Below the pieces are notes generated by a model. It did no database searches. It had not been told where the DNA came from and saw nothing but the letters and a program-made list of their open reading frames with translations. DNA of 64,000 bases from Pseudomonas sp. IAC-BECa141 (GTDB lineage Bacteria; Pseudomonadota; Gammaproteobacteria; Pseudomonadales; Pseudomonadaceae): NCBI RefSeq assembly GCF_020544405.1, contig NZ_CP065410.1, forward strand, positions 3,658,001 to 3,722,000, in the 5' to 3' direction. Position 1 is the stretch's first letter. Each line of letters opens with the position of its first letter. A program made the position numbers and the translations under genes. Of the stretch, positions 43,741-52,774 are shown piece by piece.

Positions 43741-43881
43741 AGAAGCTGTTTTCAAAGCGTCACGAGCACAGTCGTTCCTTCAGAGCGGTGTTGGCGTAAG
43801 GTTTTTCCAGCGGGGAAAAGCCGTACGCCAACCCTCATCAGCTCCCCGTTCTGCAGGCGTAAAACTTTGAAAGCAGCTTCT
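43741..43881 (+). ncRNA. structured RNA element in the acnB leader
   Basis: AGAAGCTGTTTTCAAAG (43741-43757) and CTTTGAAAGCAGCTTCT (43865-43881) form a 17-bp helix with a single G.U pair. Inside it TTGGCGTA (43791-43798) and TACGCCAA (43824-43831) enclose a further hairpin (TTTTCC/GGAAAA, loop AGCGG). GGCGTA at 43856-43861 can compete for TACGCC. I know no described RNA family at this locus. An alternative reading is a small inverted-repeat mobile element. Confidence 0.6.
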
Positions 43882-43887
43882 GTAAGG

Positions 43888-43965
43888 AATTGCCGGTAAT
43901 TCTGGCCGAACGACCCACAACGTCGTGAGGAGCATGAGTACGGCAATTTCGGGATGAGCGTCCCG
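43888..43965 (+). promoter_or_regulatory. second folded part of the acnB leader, near the leader peptide
   Basis: AATTGCCG (43888-43895) pairs with CGGCAATT (43941-43948). Inside, ACGAC (43910-43914) pairs with GTCGT (43922-43926) beside the GAGG ribosome-binding site. CGGGA (43950-43954) pairs with TCCCG (43961-43965). The first helix would fold over the start of the small leader frame at 43934. Confidence 0.5.
43934..43957 (+). CDS. candidate 7-residue leader peptide upstream of acnB
   Basis: ATG-AGT-ACG-GCA-ATT-TCG-GGA-TGA reads MSTAISG. It has a strong ribosome-binding site (GTGAGGAGC) and its stop overlaps an ATG in frame with acnB (ATGA at 43954-43957), 16 codons before the usual start. 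Translation coupling or attenuation is possible. It is too short to judge by coding statistics. Confidence 0.4.
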   Translation: MSTAISG

Positions 43966-44001
43966 GACACCCATTTGGGACCACTGATGAGGGTAATAAC
44001 T

Positions 44002-46611
44002 GTGCTTGAAGCCTACCGCAAACATATCGAAGAGCGTGCAGCCCTGGGTATCGTTCCCCAGCCGCTTAACGCCGAACAAACTGCAGGCCTGGTCGAGCTG
44101 CTGAAGAATCCTCCGGCTGGCGAAGAAGCTTTCCTCGTTGACCTGATCACCAATCGCGTACCACCAGGAGTGGACGAAGCCGCCTACGTCAAGGCCGGTT
44201 TCCTCTCCGCACTGGCCAAGGGCGAAGTCTCCTCCCCTCTGCTGGACAAAAAGCGCGCTGTAGAACTGCTCGGCACCATGCAGGGCGGCTACAACATCGT
44301 GACTCTGGTTGAACTGCTGGACAACGCCGAACTGGCGCCAGTGGCCGCCCAAGAACTCAAGCACACCCTGCTGATGTTCGATGCCTTCCACGACGTGGCT
44401 GAAAAAGCCAAGAACGGCAACGTTCACGCCAAGGCCGTGCTGCAATCCTGGGCTGACGGCGAGTGGTTCAAGAAGCGCCCTGTGCTGGCCGACAAGATCA
44501 GCCTGCGCGTCTTCAAGGTGACCGGCGAAACCAACACCGACGACCTGTCCCCTGCTCCTGACGCCTGGTCGCGTCCAGACATCCCGCTGCACGCTCTGGC
44601 CATGCTGAAAATGGCCCGTGACGGCATCGTTCCGGACGAGCAAGGCAAGACCGGCCCGATGAAGCAGATCGAAGAAATGCGCGGCCAGGGCTTCCCTATC
44701 GCCTACGTCGGTGACGTGGTCGGTACCGGTTCCTCGCGTAAATCGGCGACCAACTCGGTTCTGTGGTTCTTCGGCGACGACATCCCTTACGTGCCGAACA
44801 AGCGCGCTGGCGGTTTCTGCTTCGGCAGCAAAATCGCTCCGATCTTCTACAACACCATGGAAGATGCCGGCGCACTGCCAATCGAGTTCGACGTGTCGAA
44901 CATGAACATGGGCGACGTGATCGACCTGTACCCGCACGCTGGCAAAGTCTGCAAGCACGGTACCGACGAAGTCATCACCACCTTCGAAATGAAGACCCCG
45001 GTCCTGCTGGACGAAGTCCGCGCCGGCGGCCGTATCCCGCTGATCATCGGTCGTGGCCTGACCGAGAAGGCTCGCGCCGAGCTGGGTCTGCCAGCGTTCG
45101 ACCTGTTCAAGAAACCTGAAGCACCGGCCGAAAGCACCAAGGGTTACACCCTGGCGCAGAAAATGGTCGGCAAGGCCTGCGGTCTGGCAGAAGGCAAAGG
45201 CATCCGTCCTGGCACCTACTGCGAACCGAAGATGACCACCGTAGGTTCTCAGGACACCACAGGTCCGATGACCCGTGACGAACTGAAAGACCTGGCGTGC
45301 CTGGGCTTCTCCGCTGATCTGGTGATGCAGTCCTTCTGCCACACCGCGGCTTATCCAAAGCCGATCGACGTGACCACCCACCACACCCTGCCTGACTTCA
45401 TCATGACCCGCGGCGGTGTTTCCCTGCGTCCGGGCGACGGCATCATCCACTCGTGGCTGAACCGCATGCTGCTGCCGGACACCGTAGGTACCGGTGGTGA
45501 CTCGCACACCCGTTTCCCGATGGGCATCTCGTTCCCGGCCGGTTCCGGTCTGGTCGCGTTCGCCGCCGCCACCGGCGTCATGCCGCTGGACATGCCGGAA
45601 TCGATCCTGGTGCGTTTCAAAGGCAAAATGAAACCTGGCATCACCCTGCGTGACCTGGTTCATGCCATTCCTTACTTCGCCATCCAGAACGGTCTGCTGA
45701 CCGTCGAGAAGAAAGGCAAGAAAAACGCCTTCTCCGGCCGCATCCTGGAAATCGAAGGCCTGGAAGGTCTGACCCTGGAGCAGGCGTTCGAACTGTCCGA
45801 CGCCTCGGCCGAACGTTCGGCTGCCGGTTGCACCATCAAGCTGTCGAAAGAGTCGATCACCGAGTACCTGCAGTCCAACGTCACCCTGCTGCGCTGGATG
45901 ATCGGCGAAGGCTACGGCGATGCGCGTACCCTGGAACGTCGTGCTCAAGCGATGGAAGCCTGGATCGCCAACCCGCAACTGATGGAAGCCGATGCCGACG
46001 CCGAATACGCCGAAGTCATCGAAATCGATCTGGCCGACATCAACGAGCCTGTACTGTGCGCGCCGAACGACCCGGACGACGCCCGTCTGCTGTCCAGCGT
46101 TGCTGGCGAGAAGATCGACGAAGTGTTCATCGGTTCGTGCATGACCAACATCGGTCACTTCCGCGCTGCCGGCAAGCTGCTGGATCAGGTCAAGGGTCAG
46201 CTGCCAACCCGTCTGTGGCTGTCGCCGCCGACCAAGATGGACGCTCACCAGCTGACCGAAGAAGGCTACTACGGCATCTACGGCAAGGCCGGCGCCCGCA
46301 TGGAAATGCCAGGCTGCTCGCTGTGCATGGGTAACCAGGCACGCGTTGAGCCGAACAGCACCGTGGTGTCGACGTCGACCCGTAACTTCCCGAACCGTCT
46401 GGGCGACGGCGCGAACGTCTACCTGGCTTCGGCTGAGCTGGCGTCCGTTGCTTCGATCCTGGGTCGCCTGCCGACCGTCGAGGAGTACATGGAATACGCT
46501 GGCAAGATCGACAGCATGGCGGCCGACGTTTACCGCTACCTGTCCTTCGACCAGATTGCCGAGTTCCGTGAAGCTGCTGCGAACGCCAAGATCCCTGTCG
46601 TTCAAGCCTGA
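44002..46611 (+). CDS. acnB: aconitate hydratase B (bifunctional with 2-methylisocitrate dehydratase)
   Basis: An 869-residue aconitase of the TCA and glyoxylate cycles. The N-terminal HEAT-like domain starts [20 protein letters not shown]. The swivel domain has [20 protein letters not shown], and the cluster cysteines are in [16 protein letters not shown] and [16 protein letters not shown] chose the GTG at 44002, preceded by GATGAGGGTAATAACT, because it yields the family length and N-terminus. An ATG 16 codons earlier, coupled to a leader peptide, is an alternative. A long folded leader suggests post-transcriptional control; in P. aeruginosa acnB is known to be limited by PrrF small RNAs under iron starvation. 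Codon use is typical of a highly expressed gene. Confidence 0.96.
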   Translation: MLEAYRKHIEERAALGIVPQPLNAEQTAGLVELLKNPPAGEEAFLVDLITNRVPPGVDEAAYVKAGFLSALAKGEVSSPLLDKKRAVELLGTMQGGYNIVTLVELLDNAELAPVAAQELKHTLLMFDAFHDVAEKAKNGNVHAKAVLQSWADGEWFKKRPVLADKISLRVFKVTGETNTDDLSPAPDAWSRPDIPLHALAMLKMARDGIVPDEQGKTGPMKQIEEMRGQGFPIAYVGDVVGTGSSRKSATNSVLWFFGDDIPYVPNKRAGGFCFGSKIAPIFYNTMEDAGALPIEFDVSNMNMGDVIDLYPHAGKVCKHGTDEVITTFEMKTPVLLDEVRAGGRIPLIIGRGLTEKARAELGLPAFDLFKKPEAPAESTKGYTLAQKMVGKACGLAEGKGIRPGTYCEPKMTTVGSQDTTGPMTRDELKDLACLGFSADLVMQSFCHTAAYPKPIDVTTHHTLPDFIMTRGGVSLRPGDGIIHSWLNRMLLPDTVGTGGDSHTRFPMGISFPAGSGLVAFAAATGVMPLDMPESILVRFKGKMKPGITLRDLVHAIPYFAIQNGLLTVEKKGKKNAFSGRILEIEGLEGLTLEQAFELSDASAERSAAGCTIKLSKESITEYLQSNVTLLRWMIGEGYGDARTLERRAQAMEAWIANPQLMEADADAEYAEVIEIDLADINEPVLCAPNDPDDARLLSSVAGEKIDEVFIGSCMTNIGHFRAAGKLLDQVKGQLPTRLWLSPPTKMDAHQLTEEGYYGIYGKAGARMEMPGCSLCMGNQARVEPNSTVVSTSTRNFPNRLGDGANVYLASAELASVASILGRLPTVEEYMEYAGKIDSMAADVYRYLSFDQIAEFREAAANAKIPVVQA

Positions 46612-46626
46612 CGCTGCAACGCAATG

Positions 46627-46662
46627 AAAAACGCCGCCCATCGCGAGATGAGCGGCGTTTTT
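46627..46662 (+). terminator. terminator of acnB
   Basis: AAAACGCCGC and GCGGCGTTTT pair around CCATCGCGAGATGA, with a T-run after. Confidence 0.9.
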
Positions 46663-46686
46663 TTATGCCTGCTGAACGGCTGGCGC

Positions 46687-46802
46687 TGATCGTTCCCTCG
46701 CTCCGCGTGGGAATGCAGCCAAGGACGCTCTGCGTCCTGAACCGTGACGCAGAGCGTCACAAGAGGCATTCCCACGCAGACGGTTCGACGTGGGAACGAT
46801 CA
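46687..46802. repeat. 116-base nested palindromic repeat
   Basis: Perfect ends TGATCGTTCCC and GGGAACGATCA enclose further inverted words (GCGTGGGAATGC/GCATTCCCACGC; ACGCTCTGCGTC/GACGCAGAGCGT). This is a known kind of intergenic repeat in P. fluorescens-group genomes, distinct from the REP family. Confidence 0.8.
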
Positions 46803-46825
46803 ATTACAAACCATACAGGCACAAA

Positions 46826-46856
46826 AAAGGCCGACCTGCGATGCAGGTCGGCCTTT
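46826..46856. terminator. rho-independent terminator
   Basis: AAAGGCCGACCTGC and GCAGGTCGGCCTTT form a 14-bp stem around GAT, with A and T runs. It lies past the stop of the minus-strand transporter gene and can work in both directions. Confidence 0.88.
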
Positions 46857-46894
46857 CTGTTTCACAAGGTCAAATTCCACCTTGCTGCTGAACC

Positions 46895-48175
46895 TCAAGC
46901 AGTCAGCGAATAGATCAACGCCGAAATCGCCACCAGACCCACTGCGGTGACAAACACGTTCGACATCTGCCCACGATAACGGGCCATCGCCGGCACTTTA
47001 CGGATCGCGTACATCGGCATCAGGAACAGGATCGCCGCGATGACCGGGCCACCGATGGTTTCAATCATGCCGAGGATGCTCGGATTCAGGGTCGCCACGA
47101 TCCAGCACACCACCAGCATGAACGCCGCCACGATGCGATCCAGAGCCTTGGCGCCTGGACGCTTGCCGCTTTTGACGATCAAGCCCTTCAGGCCTTCGCT
47201 GGCTCCGATGTAGTGGCCGAGGAACGACTTGGAGATCGCCACGAACGCAATCAGCGGCGCGGCGAACGCGATGGTCGGGTTGCTGAAGTGGTTGGCCAGG
47301 TAAGACAGGATCGACAGGTTCTGCGCCTTGGCTTGCGCCAGTTGTTCCGGCGACAGGGTCAGTACGCAGCTGAACACGAAGAACAGCACCATCAACACCA
47401 TCAACAGGTGGGCGCGAGACAGGATCTGCGAGCTGCGCTCGTCGGCGTGAACGCCGTAACGACGCTTCTGATCCACCGCAAACGCCGAGATGATCGGCGA
47501 GTGGTTGAACGAGAACACCATCACCGGAATCGCCAGCCACAGCGTATGCAGCAGCGCCGACGGTGCCGGCACTTGCGAGGCGGTGGTCAGGATGCCGCCG
47601 TTCCAGTGCGGAATCAGGTACACCGCCAGGAACAGCAGCGCGACGATGAACGGATACACCATCAGGCTCATGGCCTTGACGATCACTTGCTCGCCGCAGC
47701 GCACCACGGCCAGCAGGCCGAGGATCAGCACGAACGACAACACCGCGCGTGGCGGCGGCGTGATGTGCAATTGGTGTTCAAGGAAACTGGCGACCGTGTT
47801 GGTCAGGCCGACGCTGTAGATCAGCAGGATCGGGAAGATCGCGAAGAAGTACAGCAGAGTGATCAGTGCACCGGCCTTGATGCCGAAATGCTGTTCCACC
47901 ACGTCCGTGATGTCGGCACCTTCGCGACCGGAAAGCACGAAGCGGGTCAGACCGCGGTGTGCGTAGAACGTCATCGGGAAGGCCAGCAGCGCGAGGATCA
48001 CCAGCGGCCAGAAACCACCCAGACCTGCGTTGATCGGCAAAAACAGGGTACCGGCGCCGATGGCCGTCCCAAACAGTCCCAACATCCAGGTAGTGTCATG
48101 GCGATTCCAGCTCGACAGTTCAGCTGGTGCTGCCGCTTCAAAGCGTTGTTCGACGCTATTGGCCTGATCATTCAT
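46895..48175 (-). CDS. serine/threonine transporter, SdaC/HAAAP family
   Basis: A 426-residue membrane protein with about 11 segments. The HAAAP family shows in WMLGLFGTAIGAGTLFLPIN (residues 30-49), HRGLTRFVLSGREG and FNHSPIISAFAVDQKRRYG. It belongs to the SdaC/TdcC group of proton/serine or threonine symporters. The frame extends 68 codons upstream, but MNDQANSVEQRFEAAAPAEL at 48175 is the natural start. Serine is the most likely substrate; this rests on family similarity alone. Confidence 0.88.
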   Translation of the reverse strand: MNDQANSVEQRFEAAAPAELSSWNRHDTTWMLGLFGTAIGAGTLFLPINAGLGGFWPLVILALLAFPMTFYAHRGLTRFVLSGREGADITDVVEQHFGIKAGALITLLYFFAIFPILLIYSVGLTNTVASFLEHQLHITPPPRAVLSFVLILGLLAVVRCGEQVIVKAMSLMVYPFIVALLFLAVYLIPHWNGGILTTASQVPAPSALLHTLWLAIPVMVFSFNHSPIISAFAVDQKRRYGVHADERSSQILSRAHLLMVLMVLFFVFSCVLTLSPEQLAQAKAQNLSILSYLANHFSNPTIAFAAPLIAFVAISKSFLGHYIGASEGLKGLIVKSGKRPGAKALDRIVAAFMLVVCWIVATLNPSILGMIETIGGPVIAAILFLMPMYAIRKVPAMARYRGQMSNVFVTAVGLVAISALIYSLTA

Positions 48176-48430
48176 CCGGTCGGATCTCCGCATTCCGGTC
48201 ACTTGCCACTCGGTCGGGACGCGTCGGAAAAAACCGACAGACATGCCCCGGCCGAAACAGGGGCGAGATTCTCCGCGATAAATGAGCAGAAGCAAAGACT
48301 TAGCTGAGGAATGGTTGTGCGGAGCAGATCGAAGACTTGTCGCTTTTGGGAAAAAACATGTCGGCAACGGATACGCCACATGTCGTTTTATGGCATGTTT
48401 CGGTGCCGGATGTGACAGGGCAAAACCCGA

Positions 48431-48601
48431 TCAAATCGATCGGCCCAACATGAAGCCGAGGGACATGCAAAAAATGCCGAAACCCAGCATGCCCCAGACT
48501 GGGTACATATCGTTTTTATCCTGGATTCGCATTTTTTCGACCCACTCCTCGTGCTCTCGATCTGCTTCTTCCATTATCGCTTTACGGTCGAACGTGCTCA
48601 T
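48431..48601 (-). CDS. small single-TM protein, 56 aa
   Basis: An unrecognised small protein. A charged helical N-terminal part (MSTFDRKAIMEEADREHEEW) is followed by one C-terminal membrane segment (WGMLGFGIFCMSLGFMLG). The ATG at 48601 follows AAAGAGGACATCTAC on the minus strand, a good ribosome-binding site. It lies 50 bases downstream of another small gene of the same build. Function unknown. Confidence 0.62.
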   Translation of the reverse strand: MSTFDRKAIMEEADREHEEWVEKMRIQDKNDMYPVWGMLGFGIFCMSLGFMLGRSI

Positions 48602-48651
48602 GTAGATGTCCTCTTTGGGTTCATGGCGCTGACTGTGTGACGCACGCATGC

Positions 48652-48846
48652 TCAAAACTTGAAATAGACACCTGCTACTGCGGTGATTGCGGTTACCACC
48701 GCTCCCAATACCGCGAGCGGGTACAGATTAGTCTCCCTGTTGAGTTTCTTTACTTCCGCCAAAAGCTTTTGCCTTTCAGCCCTCAGCTTGCGTGATTCAT
48801 TCATTAGCCTGTCGAGTTCCAGACTTTCACGATCGTTCTGAAGCAT
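48652..48846 (-). CDS. small coiled-coil/TM protein, 64 aa
   Basis: A small protein with a heptad-like charged helix (residues 7-42, SLELDRLMNESRKLRAERQK then LLAEVKKLNRE) and one C-terminal membrane helix (LYPLAVLGAVVTAITAVAGV). The ATG at 48846 is preceded by AAGGAAGGCCA on the minus strand; the longer upstream frame looks non-coding. The layout suggests a membrane-tethered coiled-coil. It forms a pair with the following 56-residue gene. Function unknown. Confidence 0.65.
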   Translation of the reverse strand: MLQNDRESLELDRLMNESRKLRAERQKLLAEVKKLNRETNLYPLAVLGAVVTAITAVAGVYFKF

Positions 48847-49117
48847 TGGCCTTCCTTGGCTGATGGCAATTCCCGCACAGGCTGCCGCTCCATCCTGAGA
48901 GCATCCCGCGTTGCCCCTGTATGTTTTCGCGTTTCCAATCCCACTGTATAGCGGACGATTCCACAGGACACCGTAGGCAACATCCGTAAATCCCGCAGGA
49001 CGGCGCGTCCATTTCCTAACGTTTTTAAACAACCTCACCGACTGGCATTTTTCGGCTATACCCAATGGCGAATTGACTGACATCCCCGTCCAGTCCCCTC
49101 GCCTGTGGAGCCTTCCC

Positions 49118-49495
49118 ATGCCCCTCGTTCGCGTCGACATCAAGAAAAACCCGGATCCGACGTTCGCCAAACGCATTGGCGAAGTGATCTACGCCGCCCT
49201 GCGCAGCGAGATCAATGTGCCGGAACACGACAATTTCCAGGTGCTGGCCGAGCACGACGACCAGCATTTCGTCTATGACCCGCAATACCTGGGGATCCAG
49301 CGCAGCGACGGCATCGTGTTCATCCAGTTGACCATCAGCGAAGGCCGCACCGTGGAGATGAAGCAACGGTTGTTCCAGACCATCGCGCGCAATCTGAATC
49401 AGCAACTGGCCGTGCGTCAGGAGGACGTGTTCATCAACCTGGTGGAAGTGAAAAAGAGAACTGGTCGTTCGGCAACGGCATCGCCCAGTACGTGA
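49118..49495 (+). CDS. tautomerase-family protein with a frameshifted C-terminus
   Basis: A 125-residue tautomerase-superfamily protein with the catalytic Pro1 after Met removal (MPLVRVDIKKNPDPTFAKRI). The body is collinear with the family to NLVEVKK. The following frame reads RTGRSATASPST, but the -1 frame gives ENWSFGNGIAQYVT and a stop at 49498-49500, which is the conserved family C-terminus. One base therefore appears to be missing in the A5-G run at 49451-49456. Either this is a true mutation, a sequencing error or a slippery site. The start follows GTGGAGCCTTCCC. Confidence 0.85.
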   Translation: MPLVRVDIKKNPDPTFAKRIGEVIYAALRSEINVPEHDNFQVLAEHDDQHFVYDPQYLGIQRSDGIVFIQLTISEGRTVEMKQRLFQTIARNLNQQLAVRQEDVFINLVEVKKRTGRSATASPST

Positions 49496-49669
49496 CCTGA
49501 TCCTGTGACCACCAGCGCCGACATCACCTGACGAAGCACCCGCGCGATCCCTGTATCAGCTCCTACACTGCCTGATGCGGGGCCGCGCCAGCCGTTGCCA
49601 AACCGCTCTGGAATCAGCACTCTGAATCGACTTTTGCGCCCGAAGACCGACGATCACAGGAGCCGAGCA

Positions 49670-50638
49670 ATGCCCGCCACCGTTCTGGTACTGGTTGAAA
49701 CCATCAATGACTATTTGCCGATTCTCGAACGTCAGGGATTTCACCTGATTCTCGCGCCGACTCCTGCCGAACGCGCGCAAGCCATCGCCACTCACGGGGC
49801 ACGGATCGACGCGGTGCTGACCCGTGGCCCGCTGGGTTTGTACGCGGAAGAAATCGCCGCATTGCCCGCGCTGAAAATCATCTGCGTGATCGGCGCCGGT
49901 TACGAGCAGGTTGATCTGCAAGCCGCCAGTGACCGTGGGCTGACCGTGACCAACGGCGCCGGCGTCAACGCGTCATCGGTGGCCGACCACGCCATGGCCA
50001 TGCTGTTGGCGCTGGTGCGGGACATTCCGCGCTGCGATGCGGCAGTACGTCGGGGCGAGTGGCCGAAAATCATGCGCCCGTCGCTGGCCGGCAAGCGCCT
50101 GGGAATTCTCGGCCTGGGCGCGGTGGGGATGGCGATTGCCAAGCGCGCCGGTCTGGGCTTTGACATGGAGATCAGCTACCACAACCGTCAGGTGCGCAGC
50201 GACGTGCCTTACGCGTTCTGCTCGACCCCGACCGAACTGGCCCGGGCCTCGGACTTTCTGGTGGTCGCCACGCCTGGCGGCATCGGCAGCCAGCATCTGG
50301 TGACCCGTCCGGTGCTCGATGCCTTGGGGCCCAACGGCTTTATCGTCAACATTGCCCGCGCCAGCGTGATCGCCACCGCCGACCTGATCAGCGCGCTGGA
50401 ACAGCGTCGAATCGCCGGCGCAGCGCTGGATGTGTTCGATCACGAGCCGCAAGTGCCCGATGCGCTGAAGAGCCTGAGCAATGTACTTCTGACCCCGCAC
50501 GTCGCCGGGCTGTCACCGGAAGCCACCCAGGGCACCGTTGAGCTGGTGGGCAAGAATCTGGTGGCGTTCTTCTCCGGCCAACCGGTGCTGACACCGCTCC
50601 AGTTGCCGCCAAAGCTGAACAACCAGCGCGTGCACTAA
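49670..50638 (+). CDS. D-isomer-specific 2-hydroxyacid dehydrogenase (hydroxypyruvate/glyoxylate reductase-like)
   Basis: A 322-residue NAD(P)H-dependent dehydrogenase. The Rossmann GLGAVGMAIA motif is at about residues 148-157. The family segments ATPGGIGSQHLVT, FIVNIARASVI and ALDVFDHEPQVPDALKSLSN (catalytic Glu) and the catalytic His in LLTPHVAGLSPE are present. I chose the ATG at 49670, preceded by CAGGAGCCGAGCA. It is closest in form to GhrB-type enzymes. The exact substrate is open. Confidence 0.9.
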   Translation: MPATVLVLVETINDYLPILERQGFHLILAPTPAERAQAIATHGARIDAVLTRGPLGLYAEEIAALPALKIICVIGAGYEQVDLQAASDRGLTVTNGAGVNASSVADHAMAMLLALVRDIPRCDAAVRRGEWPKIMRPSLAGKRLGILGLGAVGMAIAKRAGLGFDMEISYHNRQVRSDVPYAFCSTPTELARASDFLVVATPGGIGSQHLVTRPVLDALGPNGFIVNIARASVIATADLISALEQRRIAGAALDVFDHEPQVPDALKSLSNVLLTPHVAGLSPEATQGTVELVGKNLVAFFSGQPVLTPLQLPPKLNNQRVH

Positions 50639-50657
50639 AGCACGCCGGGCAGAGTCC

Positions 50658-50682
50658 ACAGACGCCGGGCTTCGGCGTCTGC
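50658..50682. terminator. inverted repeat after the dehydrogenase gene
   Basis: CAGACGCCG and CGGCGTCTG pair around GGCTT just past the stop. The loop is small and the stem GC-rich; no long T-run follows. Confidence 0.6.
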
Positions 50683-50855
50683 CGAAATCATCCCGGACGT
50701 GCCGGCGTCGGGCTGCGGCACGCCACGTCCATTCCCAAAGTTGATTACCGTCCAACACGCTAACCTATAAGACCGAGCCGCGCTTGTGACGACCCAAGCG
50801 CGCCATTAGATTAGCCAATGATGTCTGGCCTCCAAAATAAGCAGAAGGGATAAGC

Positions 50856-51923
50856 ATGGCGCTTACTGACCAGTCCACCCGTATCCGCTCTGGCGAAGAA
50901 CTCGATGCCAGCCTGATCGATCCGTACCTCAAGGCGCACATTCCGGGCCTGACCGGCACGCCCCGGATCAGCCAGTTTCCCGGCGGCGCGTCGAACCTGA
51001 CCTACCTGCTTGAATACCCGGACCAGGAGTTCGTCCTGCGCCGTCCACCGTTCGGCCACAAGGCCAAGTCCGCCCACGACATGGGCCGCGAATTCCGCAT
51101 TCTCAACCAGTTGCGCGACGGTTTCCCGTATTGCCCGAAAGCCTACGTGCACTGCACCGACGATTCGGTGATCGGCGCCGAGTTCTACGTGATGGAACGG
51201 GTGAAGGGGATCATCCTGCGCTCCGACCTGCCGCCGGAACTGGGCCTGGACTCGGCGAAAACCGAAGCCCTGTGCAAGAGCTTCATCGACCGTTTCGTCG
51301 AGCTGCACCGGGTCGATTACAACGCCTGCGGCCTCGGCGACCTCGGTAAGCCTGAAGGCTATGTCGCCCGCCAGATCAAGGGCTGGAGCGAACGCTACGA
51401 AAAAGCCCTGACCCCGGACGCACCGCACTGGGAACAGGTCAAAGCCTGGCTCAACGACAAGATGCCGGCCGACCACCCGACCTCCAGCATCGTGCACAAC
51501 GACTACCGCTTCGACAACGTCATCCTCGACCCGACCAACCCGATGCAGATCATCGGCGTGCTCGACTGGGAGCTGACCACCCTCGGCGATCCGCTGATGG
51601 ACCTGGGCAACACCCTCGCCTACTGGATCCAGGCCGACGACCCGGCGCCGGTGCAACTGATGCGCCGCCAGCCAAGCCACGCACCTGGCATGCTCACCCG
51701 CCGCGAATTCGTCGACTACTACGCCGAACGCTCGGGCATCCAGATCGACAATTTCGACTTCTACTACACCTACGGCCTGTTCCGCCTGGCCGGCATCGTG
51801 CAGCAGATCTACTACCGCTTCTTCCATGGCCAGACCCAGGACAAACGCTTCGCGCAGTTCATTCACATGAACAAACTGCTGGAGCAGATGAGCCTGCAGG
51901 TCATTGCCAAATCCAGCCTCTGA
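50856..51923 (+). CDS. phosphotransferase family protein (APH/ACAD10-like)
   Basis: A 355-residue kinase-like protein of the aminoglycoside-phosphotransferase fold. Nucleotide-binding segments are FPGGASNLTYLLEYPDQEFV near residue 42. The catalytic loop is VHNDYRFDNVILD with the HxDxxxxN pattern, and the metal-binding GVLDWELTTLGDPLMDLGN follows. It resembles bacterial homologues of the kinase part of ACAD10/11, often linked to fatty acid or 4-hydroxy-acid catabolism. An SDR gene follows at 38 bases in the same operon. Confidence 0.88.
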   Translation: MALTDQSTRIRSGEELDASLIDPYLKAHIPGLTGTPRISQFPGGASNLTYLLEYPDQEFVLRRPPFGHKAKSAHDMGREFRILNQLRDGFPYCPKAYVHCTDDSVIGAEFYVMERVKGIILRSDLPPELGLDSAKTEALCKSFIDRFVELHRVDYNACGLGDLGKPEGYVARQIKGWSERYEKALTPDAPHWEQVKAWLNDKMPADHPTSSIVHNDYRFDNVILDPTNPMQIIGVLDWELTTLGDPLMDLGNTLAYWIQADDPAPVQLMRRQPSHAPGMLTRREFVDYYAERSGIQIDNFDFYYTYGLFRLAGIVQQIYYRFFHGQTQDKRFAQFIHMNKLLEQMSLQVIAKSSL

Positions 51924-51961
51924 TGACGGCGTTATAACAAGGCTTACTACAAGGGAATCCC

Positions 51962-52729
51962 ATGTCCAAGACTCAGTTGTTCGACCTCGACGGCAAAATC
52001 GCTTTCGTCTCCGGCGCCAGCCGCGGCATCGGTGAAGCCATCGCCAAACTGCTGGCCCAGCAAGGCGCCCACGTCATCGTTTCGAGCCGTAAACTCGAAG
52101 GCTGCCAACACGTGGCCGACGCCATCATCGCCGCTGGCGGCAAAGCCACAGCGGTCGCCTGCCATATCGGCGAAATGGAACAGATCAGCCAGGTCTTCGC
52201 CGGGATCAAGGAACAGTTCGGCCGTCTGGACATCCTGGTCAACAACGCCGCGACCAACCCGCAATTCTGCAACGTGCTGGATACCGACCTCGGCGCCTTC
52301 CAGAAAACCGTCGACGTGAACATCCGTGGTTACTTCTTCATGTCGGTGGAAGCCGGCAAGCTGATGCGCGAAAACGGCGGCGGCAGCATCATCAACGTGG
52401 CCTCGATCAACGGCATTTCGCCGGGGATCTTCCAGGGCATCTACTCGGTGACCAAGGCCGCGGTGATCAACATGACCAAAGTCTTCGCCAAGGAATGCGC
52501 GCAATTCGGCATCCGCTGCAACGCCCTGCTGCCGGGCCTGACCGACACCAAATTCGCCTCGGCCCTGGTGAAGAACGACGCGATCCTGAAGCAAGCGCTG
52601 ACGCAGATCCCGCTCAAGCGCGTAGCTGACCCAAGCGAAATGGCCGGCGCCGTGCTTTACCTGGCGAGCGATGCGTCGAGCTACACCACCGGCGTGTCGC
52701 TGAATGTGGACGGTGGTTTCCTGTCCTGA
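51962..52729 (+). CDS. short-chain dehydrogenase/reductase (SDR)
   Basis: A 255-residue SDR with TGxxxGxG as SGASRGIGEAIAKLL (residues 17-31), the NNAATNP segment and catalytic YSVTK preceded by ASINGISPG. The end NVDGGFLS is the usual family close. The start follows AAGGGAATCCC. It is the second gene of an operon with the phosphotransferase, so both may act on the same hydroxy-acyl compound. A terminator lies 20 bases after the stop. Confidence 0.9.
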   Translation: MSKTQLFDLDGKIAFVSGASRGIGEAIAKLLAQQGAHVIVSSRKLEGCQHVADAIIAAGGKATAVACHIGEMEQISQVFAGIKEQFGRLDILVNNAATNPQFCNVLDTDLGAFQKTVDVNIRGYFFMSVEAGKLMRENGGGSIINVASINGISPGIFQGIYSVTKAAVINMTKVFAKECAQFGIRCNALLPGLTDTKFASALVKNDAILKQALTQIPLKRVADPSEMAGAVLYLASDASSYTTGVSLNVDGGFLS

Positions 52730-52748
52730 TCCGCCGCTGACGCAAGCG

Positions 52749-52774
52749 AAAAGGCAGCCCAAGGGCTGCCTTTT
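52749..52774. terminator. rho-independent terminator
   Basis: AAAAGGCAGCCC and GGGCTGCCTTTT pair around AA, with a T-run. It ends the phosphotransferase/SDR operon and meets the convergent channel gene at its stop. Confidence 0.9.

Noticed and set aside
43780..46641. A 953-codon open frame on the minus strand opposite acnB
   Set aside because: Strong codon bias of acnB leaves the antisense frame open. It has no ribosome-binding site and its sequence shows no family character.
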